From contig JAAVHM010000090.1 of NCBI GenBank assembly GCA_014799675.1, positions 2,806-26,161 on the forward strand: DNA of 23,356 nt. Reading direction: 5' to 3'. The first letter of the stretch is position 1, and each line of letters begins with the position of its first letter. This document shows, piece after piece, positions 1-5,398 of this stretch. The position numbers and the translations under genes were made by a program. The stretch is from Ruminococcus sp. (GTDB taxonomy: Bacteria > Bacillota > Clostridia > Oscillospirales > Ruminococcaceae). The notes below the pieces were generated by a model. It saw nothing but the letters and a program-made list of their open reading frames with translations, did no database searches and was not told where the DNA came from.

Positions 1-363
1 GTACACATTATAAACGGTCTTCCACACGAGAGCAGGGAGATGATGCTGGAGACTGCCAGAGTTGTGGGCGGACTTGGAATACAGGGGATAAAAATTCACC
101 TGCTGCACATTTTAAGGGGTACGAAAATTGCCGAGCAGTACCAAAACGGTGAGTTCCCCGCAATGGAAATGGAGGACTATATCGAGACGGTCTGCGACCA
201 GATAGAGCTGCTTCCGAGGGAGGTCATGATAGAACGGCTCACGGGGGACGGCGCGGGGGATATCCTTATCGCTCCGCTGTGGAGCAGGGACAAGCGGGCA
301 GTCCTGAACGGCATTGACAAGGAGCTTCGCCGCAGGGGGAGCGTTCAGGGGTGCAGGATATAA
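1..363 (+). CDS. TIGR01212-family radical SAM protein, C-terminal part (5' end outside window)
   Basis: The reading frame is open from the first base to the TAA at 361-363, so only the last 120 residues are present. The visible part matches the C-terminal half of the TIGR01212/YhcC radical SAM family: HIINGLPHE, a GIQGIKIHLLHILRGT stretch, CDQIELLP, RLTGDG and a terminal LNGIDKELRRRGS. The CxxxCxxC motif that binds the 4Fe-4S cluster and S-adenosylmethionine lies in the missing N-terminal part, so catalytic competence cannot be judged here. Family members are full-length at about 310 residues and their substrate is not firmly known. The stop codon touches the inverted repeat of the small element that follows, so that element was inserted immediately after, or just at, the end of this gene. 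Confidence 0.85.
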   Translation, partial: VHIINGLPHESREMMLETARVVGGLGIQGIKIHLLHILRGTKIAEQYQNGEFPAMEMEDYIETVCDQIELLPREVMIERLTGDGAGDILIAPLWSRDKRAVLNGIDKELRRRGSVQGCRI

Positions 364-490
364 GAACCTGTCAACATAGGTGCAGGCGCACGTCCTTTTG
401 GCAATCTTTTGCCGCCGACTGCGTTAAAAATCCTTGCCGTCGGCAAAATCCTGCCAAAAATCCGCACACTTATCATATGTGGACAGGTTC
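364..490. mobile_element. Small inverted-repeat (MITE-like) element
   Basis: The 127-bp segment begins GAACCTGTCAACATA and ends with its inverted copy TATGTGGACAGGTTC (one mismatch in 15-16 bp). It is flanked on both sides by TAA (361-363 and 491-493), which may be a target duplication. Inside, TTTTGGCAATCTTTTGCCG (about 395-413) is imperfectly repeated in inverted orientation around 433-460, so either strand could fold into a long hairpin. No transposase or credible open reading frame lies inside. A miniature inverted-repeat transposable element fits best. A hairpin acting as terminator for the upstream gene is an alternative. The family was not recognised. Confidence 0.55.
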
Positions 491-515
491 TAAATTTATA
501 ATATCAAGCAAATTG

Positions 516-836
516 TCAGCAGCGGGCATCTCCCTTTAGCCTGTCAATAAAATTCAGGATAAGCTGCAAATCGTCCTCGTTAAGCTGCTTTAATCCCTCC
601 AAAGCCTTTTGCAGAAGCTCGGGACGGGTCACTTTATCGTCAAAAAATTCCGAGGGGGTTATGCCGAAATAATCGCATATGGCAAAAAACTCGCTCAGGG
701 GCGGCAGGGATTTCCCCGACGATATGTTGTAGACATAGCCCCTGCTGTGTCCCAGGTCGTAGCTCATTTTATATTCCGAAACTCCCTTTTGCAGACGGAG
801 CTGTGTTATTCTGTCCCTGACAAATTCTTCATACAT
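516..836 (-). CDS. XRE-family helix-turn-helix transcriptional regulator
   Basis: A 106-residue cytoplasmic DNA-binding protein. Residues about 7-63 form a Cro/CI-type helix-turn-helix (VRDRITQLRLQKGVSEYKMS, then GHSRGYVYNISSGKSLPPL and FFAICDYFGITPSEFF). The C-terminal 40 residues (ALEGLKQLNEDDLQLILNFI) are a short amphipathic helix, likely for dimerisation. The ATG at 836 is chosen because GGAGG lies 7-11 bases upstream; a TTG five codons earlier sits inside that ribosome binding site and is unlikely. The gene is divergent from the SLOG-domain gene at 1053. The perfect dyad AACATATAAAATATGTT at 950-966, inside the facing promoter, is the obvious operator candidate. Control of the SLOG gene by this protein is inference from layout. 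Confidence 0.8.
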   Translation of the reverse strand: MYEEFVRDRITQLRLQKGVSEYKMSYDLGHSRGYVYNISSGKSLPPLSEFFAICDYFGITPSEFFDDKVTRPELLQKALEGLKQLNEDDLQLILNFIDRLKGDARC

Positions 837-942
837 TTGAGATACCTCCAACGTTTGCCCTAAATCCCTAAATTATAATAGTATAAATAATATAATACAG
901 CAAATCGTCCCGCATATACTCAAATAAAATATGTTTATTCTC

Positions 943-971
943 TTGAAATAACATATAAAATATGTTATAAT
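943..971 (+). promoter_or_regulatory. Promoter with internal palindromic operator upstream of the SLOG gene
   Basis: TTGAAA (943-948), a 17-bp spacer and TATAAT (966-971) form a strong sigma-A type promoter for the plus strand. The spacer is almost entirely the perfect 7-3-7 dyad AACATAT-AAA-ATATGTT (950-966). A weaker relative, AATAAAATATGTTTATT, lies just upstream at about 923-939. A dyad between -35 and -10 is a typical repressor site. The neighbouring XRE protein is the likely ligand by position. Confidence 0.65.
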
Positions 972-1052
972 CAAATATAAGGCGATTAAATATACTGAAA
1001 TTCCGAAAAAAGTCAAGGGAAATTTGATACCGATACAAAGGAGATGACAGGC

Positions 1053-1553
1053 TTGAACTGCTGCTTTACGGGACACAGGCTTATCAAGTCCACAAGAAAT
1101 TTAGAGTATACAATAAAAAAAGAGCTTAAAGCTCTTATCGAGGTCGGCGTTACCGATTTTTATTCTGGAGGAACTTACGGCTGGGAGGCAATGTGCGAGC
1201 TGACGGTACTTAAGCTTAGGAAAAAATACCCGCATATAAGGCTGCACCTTATCCTGCCGTGTCCCGCAAAGGAGCATACCGCGGAATGGGACGGCAGGCG
1301 GCGCGAGATATACTATAAAATAATGAATTCGGCGGACAGCGTTGAGATCGTCTCGGAGGAATATTTCGACGGCTGTGTAAAAATACGTAATATGCGCCTT
1401 GTGGAAACGGCGGACAGGTGCTTCTGCTATTACAACGAAAAAAATATCGGCAGCGGCACAGCGCAGGTAGTCCGAATGGCTGTGAGCAAGGGGATAGACG
1501 TTATAAATATTTGTCCCGCCGAAAGTGCGGACTTCGTTGACAACTGCTTGTAA
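1053..1553 (+). CDS. SLOG-domain protein (DUF1273/YpsA-like)
   Basis: A 166-residue protein with the Rossmann-like SLOG fold signature: N-terminal CCFTGHR, then SGGTYGWEAMCE in place of the usual GGA-G-D loop, a LHLILPCP strand (about residues 69-76), and a late IGSGTAQVVRMAV segment. SLOG proteins bind nucleotides or nucleotide-derived ligands; some act as sensors in anti-phage or stress systems, while the role of the YpsA-like branch is poorly defined. I take the TTG at 1053 as start: AAAGGAG at 1037-1043 is 9 bases upstream and it yields an N-terminus MNCCFTGHR. The ATG at 1044 overlaps the ribosome binding site. It is controlled from the dyad-containing promoter at 943-971 and divergent from an XRE regulator. 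The small membrane protein gene follows 41 bp later. Confidence 0.72.
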   Translation: MNCCFTGHRLIKSTRNLEYTIKKELKALIEVGVTDFYSGGTYGWEAMCELTVLKLRKKYPHIRLHLILPCPAKEHTAEWDGRRREIYYKIMNSADSVEIVSEEYFDGCVKIRNMRLVETADRCFCYYNEKNIGSGTAQVVRMAVSKGIDVINICPAESADFVDNCL

Positions 1554-1594
1554 AAATGCTATAATTTTAACAAATATCATAAGGGGCTGATAAA

Positions 1595-2044
1595 ATGAAA
1601 AAATCGGGTGTTTTCCTTTTGGTTATGAGTATACTTTCATTACTGCCTGCGGCTTTGAGAATTGTTGAGTTTATCAACATACTGCATATGTATTCTATGC
1701 GTGATGAATTACAGGAATTGTACGCAGTGCATGACAGTACGGTAAGTACCTATTATCTTTTGCGTGAGGAGATCTTTCGTTATGCGGTAATTATTCTGTT
1801 ATGTCTTGTCCCCGGAATATTTGGCATTATCGTAAGCATAAAGCGCGGACGTTTTGCGGTCGTATGTATTGTTATAGGTGGTCTGTTCACTTTATTTGAA
1901 TTGGCTGGGGCTGTTAGCTGTATTTATGTTTTGTATGGAAACTACTATGCAAGACTGGCAATAGCGTATGTAATTTCGGCAATATTTTTTGCATTATATA
2001 CGGCAGCAGCGGCTATCGCTTTTAAATCTCGGAAAGCAGTGTAA
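1595..2044 (+). CDS. Small four-helix membrane protein, function unknown
   Basis: A 149-residue integral membrane protein. Hydrophobic segments lie at about residues 5-27, 62-82, 87-109 and 116-140, with a short charged linker after each and a basic C-terminus (FKSRKAV). The region between helices 1 and 2 (about 32-60) is polar and carries the repeated tyrosines and acidic residues expected of an exposed loop. AAGGGG lies about 9 bases before the ATG. I recognise no family motif. It follows the SLOG gene by 41 bp on the same strand with no obvious terminator between them, so co-transcription is possible. A pairing of a SLOG sensor with a membrane partner is inference only. Confidence 0.65.
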   Translation: MKKSGVFLLVMSILSLLPAALRIVEFINILHMYSMRDELQELYAVHDSTVSTYYLLREEIFRYAVIILLCLVPGIFGIIVSIKRGRFAVVCIVIGGLFTLFELAGAVSCIYVLYGNYYARLAIAYVISAIFFALYTAAAAIAFKSRKAV

Positions 2045-2062
2045 AATTTTTGACCGCAGGTA

Positions 2063-2091
2063 TTGACATAACGGTAAAAATCATGTATAAT
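2063..2091 (+). promoter_or_regulatory. Consensus promoter of the putative antitoxin RNA
   Basis: TTGACA (2063-2068), 17 bp, TATAAT (2086-2091): both hexamers are perfect sigma-A consensus with ideal spacing. The predicted start is near 2098. No protein gene with a ribosome binding site follows on this strand before the terminator at 2172-2209, which points to a short non-coding RNA. Confidence 0.8.
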
Positions 2092-2097
2092 ATAAAC

Positions 2098-2212
2098 AGA
2101 AAGAGTGAATGCCCTACACAGGAGCTATGGCTTGCTGCGGAATGGGCTGCTCCCCTAAGTTTATTGGTTTAAAATAACCGCCGACTTGGAGAGGTCAGGG
2201 CGGTTATTTGCT
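2098..2212 (+). ncRNA. Putative type I antitoxin RNA (about 115 nt)
   Basis: The RNA is predicted from the perfect promoter at 2063-2091 and the strong terminator at 2172-2209. It converges on the minus-strand mRNA of the 36-codon hydrophobic peptide (2220-2330). The two transcripts share the terminator stem and would overlap at their 3' ends, as in the TxpA/RatA arrangement. Its 5' half contains GGAGC (2120-2124) that can pair with GCTCC further down. That half resembles the 5' leader of the opposing mRNA: shared AAGAGTG, TGCCC, CTTGC-TGCGGA and TGCTCCCCT blocks in the same order. A 22-codon frame (ATG 2109 to TAA 2177) exists but has no credible ribosome binding site. Antitoxin action by RNA pairing is inferred from known type I systems. 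Confidence 0.62.
2172..2209. terminator. Bidirectional terminator shared by the toxin mRNA and antitoxin RNA
   Basis: AAATAACCGCC (2172-2182) and GGCGGTTATTT (2199-2209) form a perfect 11-bp stem, with a 16-base loop that can pair further. The A/T ends give a U-run in either direction, so both convergent RNAs can stop here. AAATAACCGCC-type stems are a common companion of holin-like toxin loci in Firmicutes (recalled, not searched). Confidence 0.75.
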
Positions 2213-2219
2213 TTCCTGA

Positions 2220-2330
2220 CTACTTACGTTTGTTGTTCTTATTGCTAAAAACAACGTAGCACAGGGTGACAACATTTGTCAACACGTTTACAAAAAGTAA
2301 CAAATCAGATAAACTGATGTATGTATCCAT
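2220..2330 (-). CDS. Putative holin-like small toxin (type I toxin-antitoxin)
   Basis: A 36-residue peptide beginning MDTYISLSDLLLF and ending in a basic tail NKNNKRK. It has one hydrophobic segment (about residues 9-29), consistent with a single membrane helix. This layout (MxxYxxL start, one helix, lysine-rich end) fits the Hol_Tox/TxpA-like small membrane toxins, which depolarise or damage the membrane when overproduced. AAAGGGGG lies 9 bases before the ATG, and its Gs are in the stem of an 8-bp hairpin (2341-2364), so translation of the primary transcript may be blocked. It has its own promoter (2421-2449) and terminates at 2172-2209 opposite the antisense RNA. A membrane peptide with another role is possible, but the layout strongly favours a toxin. 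Confidence 0.7.
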   Translation of the reverse strand: MDTYISLSDLLLFVNVLTNVVTLCYVVFSNKNNKRK

Positions 2331-2340
2331 AGTTATCAAC

Positions 2341-2364
2341 CCCCTTTACTTTTAGATAAAGGGG
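2341..2364 (-). promoter_or_regulatory. Leader hairpin hiding the toxin ribosome binding site
   Basis: CCCCTTTA (2341-2348) and TAAAGGGG (2357-2364) form a perfect 8-bp stem. In the minus-strand mRNA the 3' arm contains the Shine-Dalgarno Gs of the small toxin gene. Sequestration of the ribosome binding site in the primary transcript is a known safety feature of type I toxins. Confidence 0.65.
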
Positions 2365-2420
2365 AGCAACCGCCTCCGCAGGCAAGGAACACTCTTGCTT
2401 CGGGCAACACTCTTACTGAA

Positions 2421-2449
2421 ATAATACCACATTTTTCTTTGTATGTCAA
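2421..2449 (-). promoter_or_regulatory. Promoter of the small toxin mRNA
   Basis: Read on the minus strand: TTGACA (2449-2444), 17 bp, TATTAT (2426-2421). Start expected near 2414, giving a leader of about 85 nt before the ATG at 2330. It resembles the antitoxin promoter beyond the hexamers (TTGACATA, then GAAAAAT against GTAAAAAT in the spacer), so the two probably arose by inverted duplication. Confidence 0.75.
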
Positions 2450-2468
2450 CAAAATTTGCCATAACCCC

Positions 2469-2497
2469 TTGACAAACCAAAAAAGCTGTGGTAAAAT
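2469..2497 (+). promoter_or_regulatory. Promoter of the thiT transcript
   Basis: TTGACA (2469-2474), 17 bp, TAAAAT (2492-2497). The predicted start near 2504 lies about 50 nt before the TPP riboswitch core. Confidence 0.7.
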
Positions 2498-2555
2498 AAA
2501 TAATTGCAGAGGAAAGAATTTCTTGCCTCTTGCATCTTAAAATCTAATAATCTGA

Positions 2556-2646
2556 TAGGGGAGCTGCTAAAGGCGGCTGAGAGGGAACCATAAAGAACAG
2601 TTCCGACCCTTAAAACCTGATACGGGTAATGCCGGCGTAGGGAATT
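2556..2646 (+). promoter_or_regulatory. TPP riboswitch (THI element)
   Basis: The conserved blocks of the thiamine pyrophosphate aptamer occur in order: AGGGGAGCTGCT, GGCTGAGAGGG (about 2574-2584), GACCCTTAAAACCTGAT (about 2605-2621), and GGGTAATGCCGGCGTAGGGAA (about 2624-2643). It lies between the promoter at 2469 and a terminator hairpin, upstream of thiT. Binding of TPP would favour termination and lower thiamine uptake, as known for this class in Firmicutes. Confidence 0.93.
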
Positions 2647-2670
2647 TGTTCGCTTTTTACGGAAAAGTCA

Positions 2671-2702
2671 AAGTCTGTACGTTCGCGTACAGACTTTTTT
2701 TA
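2671..2702 (+). terminator. Expression-platform terminator of the TPP riboswitch
   Basis: AAGTCTGTACG (2671-2681), loop TTCG, CGTACAGACTT (2686-2696) make an 11-bp perfect stem capped by a G-TTCG-C tetraloop and followed by a T tract. This is a textbook intrinsic terminator located 60 bp before thiT. Confidence 0.88.
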
Positions 2703-2761
2703 TTCTGTCGGAACTTAATCTAAGCCGTATTATAAATTTTACAAAGTTAGGAAGTAATAGT

Positions 2762-3343
2762 ATGGAAAAAAACTCAAAAACAAGAATCCTCGTTGAGGGC
2801 GCGATCATGGTAGCGCTGGCTTTCGTTTTAAGCTGTATAAAGGTTTTCAAGCTGCCCTGGGGCGGTTCGATAACCTTGCTGTCGATGCTGCCTATCGCTG
2901 TTTTCAGCATTAAGAGGGGCGTTAAGGCGGGACTTTTCGCGGCGTTCGTGTCCGCGCTTATTCAGCTTGGACAGGGCATTATCGCCGACGGACTTTTAGG
3001 CTGGGGACTTACTCCCGTAATGCTTATCTCGTGTATGTTCCTTGACTACATAGGCGCGTTCACAGTTATCGGTATAAGCGGTATATTCCGCAAAAAGGGT
3101 CTTGCGGGCAGACTTGCGGGGACGGCTCTTGCGGTGCTTATCCGTTACATTTTCCACATAATAAGCGGCGCGGTGATTTTCCACTCCTCGGGCATGATAT
3201 GGGAAACCTTTTCCACCGAAAACGAGTGGCTTTACAGCACGCTTTACAACGGCGCGTATATGCTCCCCGAAATGATTTTTACGGTGATCGGAGCTGCTGT
3301 TCTGCTTAAAGTTCCGCAGATAAACAGGCTTATTGAAGAATAA
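2762..3343 (+). CDS. thiT: ThiT, thiamine-binding S component of an ECF transporter
   Basis: A 193-residue membrane protein that binds thiamine with high affinity and imports it together with the shared EcfA-EcfA'-EcfT module, which is not encoded in this window. Six hydrophobic segments span the protein. The YuaJ/ThiT signatures are visible: early ARILVEGA-like start (KTRILVEGAIMVALAFVLS), LPWGGSITLLSMLPI, FLDYIGAF, RYIFHIISGAVIF and the late LYNGAYMLPEMI. Length matches the family (about 180-200). AGGAAG lies 8-13 bases before the ATG. The upstream TPP riboswitch and terminator independently support a thiamine role and indicate repression when thiamine pyrophosphate is plentiful. It is a single-gene unit ended by a hairpin terminator at 3353-3378. 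Confidence 0.93.
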   Translation: MEKNSKTRILVEGAIMVALAFVLSCIKVFKLPWGGSITLLSMLPIAVFSIKRGVKAGLFAAFVSALIQLGQGIIADGLLGWGLTPVMLISCMFLDYIGAFTVIGISGIFRKKGLAGRLAGTALAVLIRYIFHIISGAVIFHSSGMIWETFSTENEWLYSTLYNGAYMLPEMIFTVIGAAVLLKVPQINRLIEE

Positions 3344-3352
3344 TAAAATTTT

Positions 3353-3378
3353 CCCCCGTACAGCACGGGGGATTTTTT
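3353..3378. terminator. Terminator between thiT and the convergent lipoprotein gene
   Basis: CCCCCGT (3353-3359) and ACGGGGG (3365-3371) with a 5-base loop, followed by six Ts on the plus strand. On the minus strand the stem is followed by GAAAATTTT, a weaker U-run, so it may serve both convergent genes. Confidence 0.8.
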
Positions 3379-4723
3379 ATCGGTTCTCGTCAAGATAGTT
3401 TTGCACACGGTTCTGAATAATCTCGACGGTCTCCTTGACGGGTCGCTGTCCCGAGAAATACATTTCCGCCTCTTCCTGAATAATGTTATAGACAAAATTT
3501 TCGGAGTTGTCCACCCTGCAAGTCGCCCCGTTGATAAGGTCAAGAATTCTCTGATTGTCCTCGTCGGTGTTTATGCCGAATTCATCGCTGTATTCGTCAG
3601 CGTAGGAGAGATAGAAACCCTTTTTAGCGTCCTCTGCCGCAAATTCAAGGGCGGATTTTTTCACGGGGAAAACGCTGCTGTGAAAAATAATATTTTTCTG
3701 ATATTCGTCCGAATAACAATTTCTGATAAATTCCCAAGCCCCCTCTTTAACGGGGGATTTTTCAAAAATAACATAGCTTCCGTTGGCTTGTATGAGCGCA
3801 CCGTTTCCCTCTGCGTCGGGATAACCCACTATAGCGGGAGGTTCGCCTAACGTGTTGTATTCCAATTGGCGTAAAGAGTAAAAATCACTTACGAAACGAC
3901 CCAATACAGTAAAAAGCGCTTTTTCGTTTCTCATATCGTCCGCCGCGTTACGCAGCCAGTTTGGATCGTTCAAATAGCTGTAGTCATATTCCTTTGGGAA
4001 TGTGTAGCAGAATTCCAGTATGCGTATAAATTTTTCGCTGTTGAAATTGCACTTGCCCGTCTCCTTGTCAACATAGCTCTGCCAGCCGTAATGCATAAAG
4101 TCATCAAATACGACGGATTTGCTCACCGGCAAATCTCTGAATTTTTTATCGGGATACTTTTCCGCAAGGTCTATAAAATCGTCGGAAGTCCTGCCCTGCA
4201 TTTCGCCGACGACAGAAGCTTTTCCCATAAGTGCTTCTATGCTAAAGGTTGTAATATTTTCATAAAGCCCGCCGTTTATTTCGCAGGCTTTGAAAACATT
4301 CTCCAAAAAGTCCTCGCGGCTCATTTCGGGGTCGTTGTCGATAAAATCATAATAATCTGCAAGCAAGCCTTTTTCGGCGTAGCTTTCTATAGGCAGGAAA
4401 GTACTTTGGATAATATCGGGGGTATTGCCCGCAATAATTTCAAGGTTAAGAGTGTTGATAACGTTTGCAAGGTCGTTGGCATCTCGGTCTGTAACTTCAA
4501 TTTCGTACTCCTCACTTGTGCTGTTGAACTCGTTGATACTCATTTGAAAATTGGTGTCAACGCTTAAACCCATAACTGTCATTTTAATGGTCTTCTTTCC
4601 CTCCGCGGTTGTTTCCGCCGCCGCTGTCTCGGGAACTTGCTCGTTACCGTTCCCACCGCAGGACGAAATTGTCAGGCACATAGCCGCCGCTGTTGCTGCT
4701 GCAAAAATTTTTCTGAATTTCAT
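3377..4723 (-). CDS. ABC transporter substrate-binding lipoprotein (family 1, carbohydrate type)
   Basis: A 448-residue secreted, lipid-anchored binding protein. Residues 1-21 are a signal peptide and ISSC (Cys22) is a lipobox, followed by an acidic, Glu/Thr-rich linker. The mature part has the MalE-like extracellular solute-binding fold: IIAGNTPDIIQS (the TPDI motif, about residue 100), FSIEALMGKASVVGEM, ANGSYVIFEKSPVKEGAWEFIRN (about 315-335) and SSVFPVKKSALE. Such proteins deliver sugars or oligosaccharides to a membrane permease, but no permease or ATPase gene adjoins it. AAAGGAAA precedes the ATG. The gap upstream carries a helically spaced TTGTAA array (4802-4869) that may regulate it. 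Ligand unknown. Confidence 0.87.
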   Translation of the reverse strand: MKFRKIFAAATAAAMCLTISSCGGNGNEQVPETAAAETTAEGKKTIKMTVMGLSVDTNFQMSINEFNSTSEEYEIEVTDRDANDLANVINTLNLEIIAGNTPDIIQSTFLPIESYAEKGLLADYYDFIDNDPEMSREDFLENVFKACEINGGLYENITTFSIEALMGKASVVGEMQGRTSDDFIDLAEKYPDKKFRDLPVSKSVVFDDFMHYGWQSYVDKETGKCNFNSEKFIRILEFCYTFPKEYDYSYLNDPNWLRNAADDMRNEKALFTVLGRFVSDFYSLRQLEYNTLGEPPAIVGYPDAEGNGALIQANGSYVIFEKSPVKEGAWEFIRNCYSDEYQKNIIFHSSVFPVKKSALEFAAEDAKKGFYLSYADEYSDEFGINTDEDNQRILDLINGATCRVDNSENFVYNIIQEEAEMYFSGQRPVKETVEIIQNRVQNYLDENR

Positions 4724-4801
4724 AAATATTTTCCTTTCTGTTGGGTAAATTTATATTAATATATTAATTAAATTTTAACAGTTTTTGCGGCATAAGTCCA
4801 G

Positions 4802-4869
4802 TTACAAAATAATTACAAAATTCCCAAAAGGTTACAAAAACGGTTACAAAGGTTACAATTTGATTACAA
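4802..4869. repeat. Array of six TTACAA motifs (possible operator array)
   Basis: TTACAA occurs at 4802, 4813, 4832, 4844, 4853 and 4864, mostly as GGTTACAAA or AATTACAAA. Spacings are 11, 19, 12, 9 and 11 bp, so most copies sit on roughly the same face of the helix. All are in the same orientation (TTGTAA toward the lipoprotein gene, 80-146 bp upstream of its start). This looks like a binding array for an activator or repressor; base-composition chance is the alternative. Confidence 0.45.
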
Positions 4870-5121
4870 ATGTCAAAAAAAGCTAAAGAAAAAATTCTTT
4901 GAAACGCAGAGAGAAATTTTTGCGGCAGTACCCATTTTCTTTTGTGCAAAATGACTAACAAGTTATTTTTTTATGGGATTTTAAGCGTTAAATTTTGGTA
5001 AATCGACGGCGTTGTTAATAAAATTACAACAAAATTCCCGCTAAAGTGAGCGTTTTTTCAGCAAGAATATTAAACATTTGTGAAATTTTAGCCTATTTTT
5101 AGTGTTTGTAAATTATAATAG
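4870..5121. other. AT-rich gap without recognisable genes
   Basis: This part of the 675-bp gap between the lipoprotein gene and the GGDEF-EAL gene is A/T-rich. I see no reading frame with a ribosome binding site and no clear hairpin. It separates the TTACAA array from the consensus promoter at 5122. Confidence 0.5.
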
Positions 5122-5150
5122 TTGACAAAAATAAATTAATTTTGTATAAT
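5122..5150 (+). promoter_or_regulatory. Perfect consensus promoter in the gap before the GGDEF-EAL gene
   Basis: TTGACA (5122-5127), 17 bp of A/T, TATAAT (5145-5150). Start expected near 5157, about 240 bp before the nearest protein start at 5399. It either drives a small RNA ending at about 5243 or gives the GGDEF-EAL mRNA a long leader. Confidence 0.72.
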
Positions 5151-5156
5151 ATTATT

Positions 5157-5246
5157 GTGAGTAATACTAATATGAAATTAAAAAGCTCATGGAAAATCAA
5201 ACAAAAACCGCATATGTGCATATATGATTTTTGTGCAGTTTTTAAT
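5157..5246 (+). ncRNA. Candidate small RNA or mRNA leader
   Basis: Starts at the perfect promoter above and ends in a hairpin: AAAAACCGCA (5203-5212) against TGCAGTTTTT (5234-5243), 9 of 10 paired, with an inner CATAT/ATATG stem and a terminal T-run. The expected product is about 90 nt. A 38-codon frame (5172-5288) starts inside, without a ribosome binding site and reading through the hairpin, so I do not call it coding. If termination is partial, this would be an attenuator of the downstream GGDEF-EAL gene. Confidence 0.38.
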
Positions 5247-5398
5247 TGGATATTAGAAAAGAGTACAAGTGTATCATTTTTCATCTGATACTATTCATAA
5301 TAGAGACCGAAAACCCTTGCTGAATTATATCAAGTATTGAAATTTTGAACATTTATTGCTGTGTCGTTTGTGACGTGTCGTTATGTTAGGAGGGGCTT

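Noticed and set aside
351..539. 62-codon plus-strand frame starting in the end of the radical SAM gene
   Set aside because: It runs through the inverted-repeat element, has no ribosome binding site and its translation shows no protein-like pattern.
1101..1580. Long minus-strand frame opposite the SLOG gene
   Set aside because: Shadow of the real gene; no ribosome binding site and no motif.
2109..2177. 22-codon frame inside the antitoxin RNA
   Set aside because: No credible ribosome binding site and it ends in the terminator stem; the region is better explained as a structured RNA.
5099..5284. 61-codon hydrophobic minus-strand frame
   Set aside because: Lacks a ribosome binding site and promoter, overlaps the plus-strand promoter, and its hydrophobicity follows from AT-rich codons.
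5172..5288. 38-codon frame after the consensus promoter at 5122
   Set aside because: No ribosome binding site and it reads through the terminator-like hairpin; composition is AT-rich noise.
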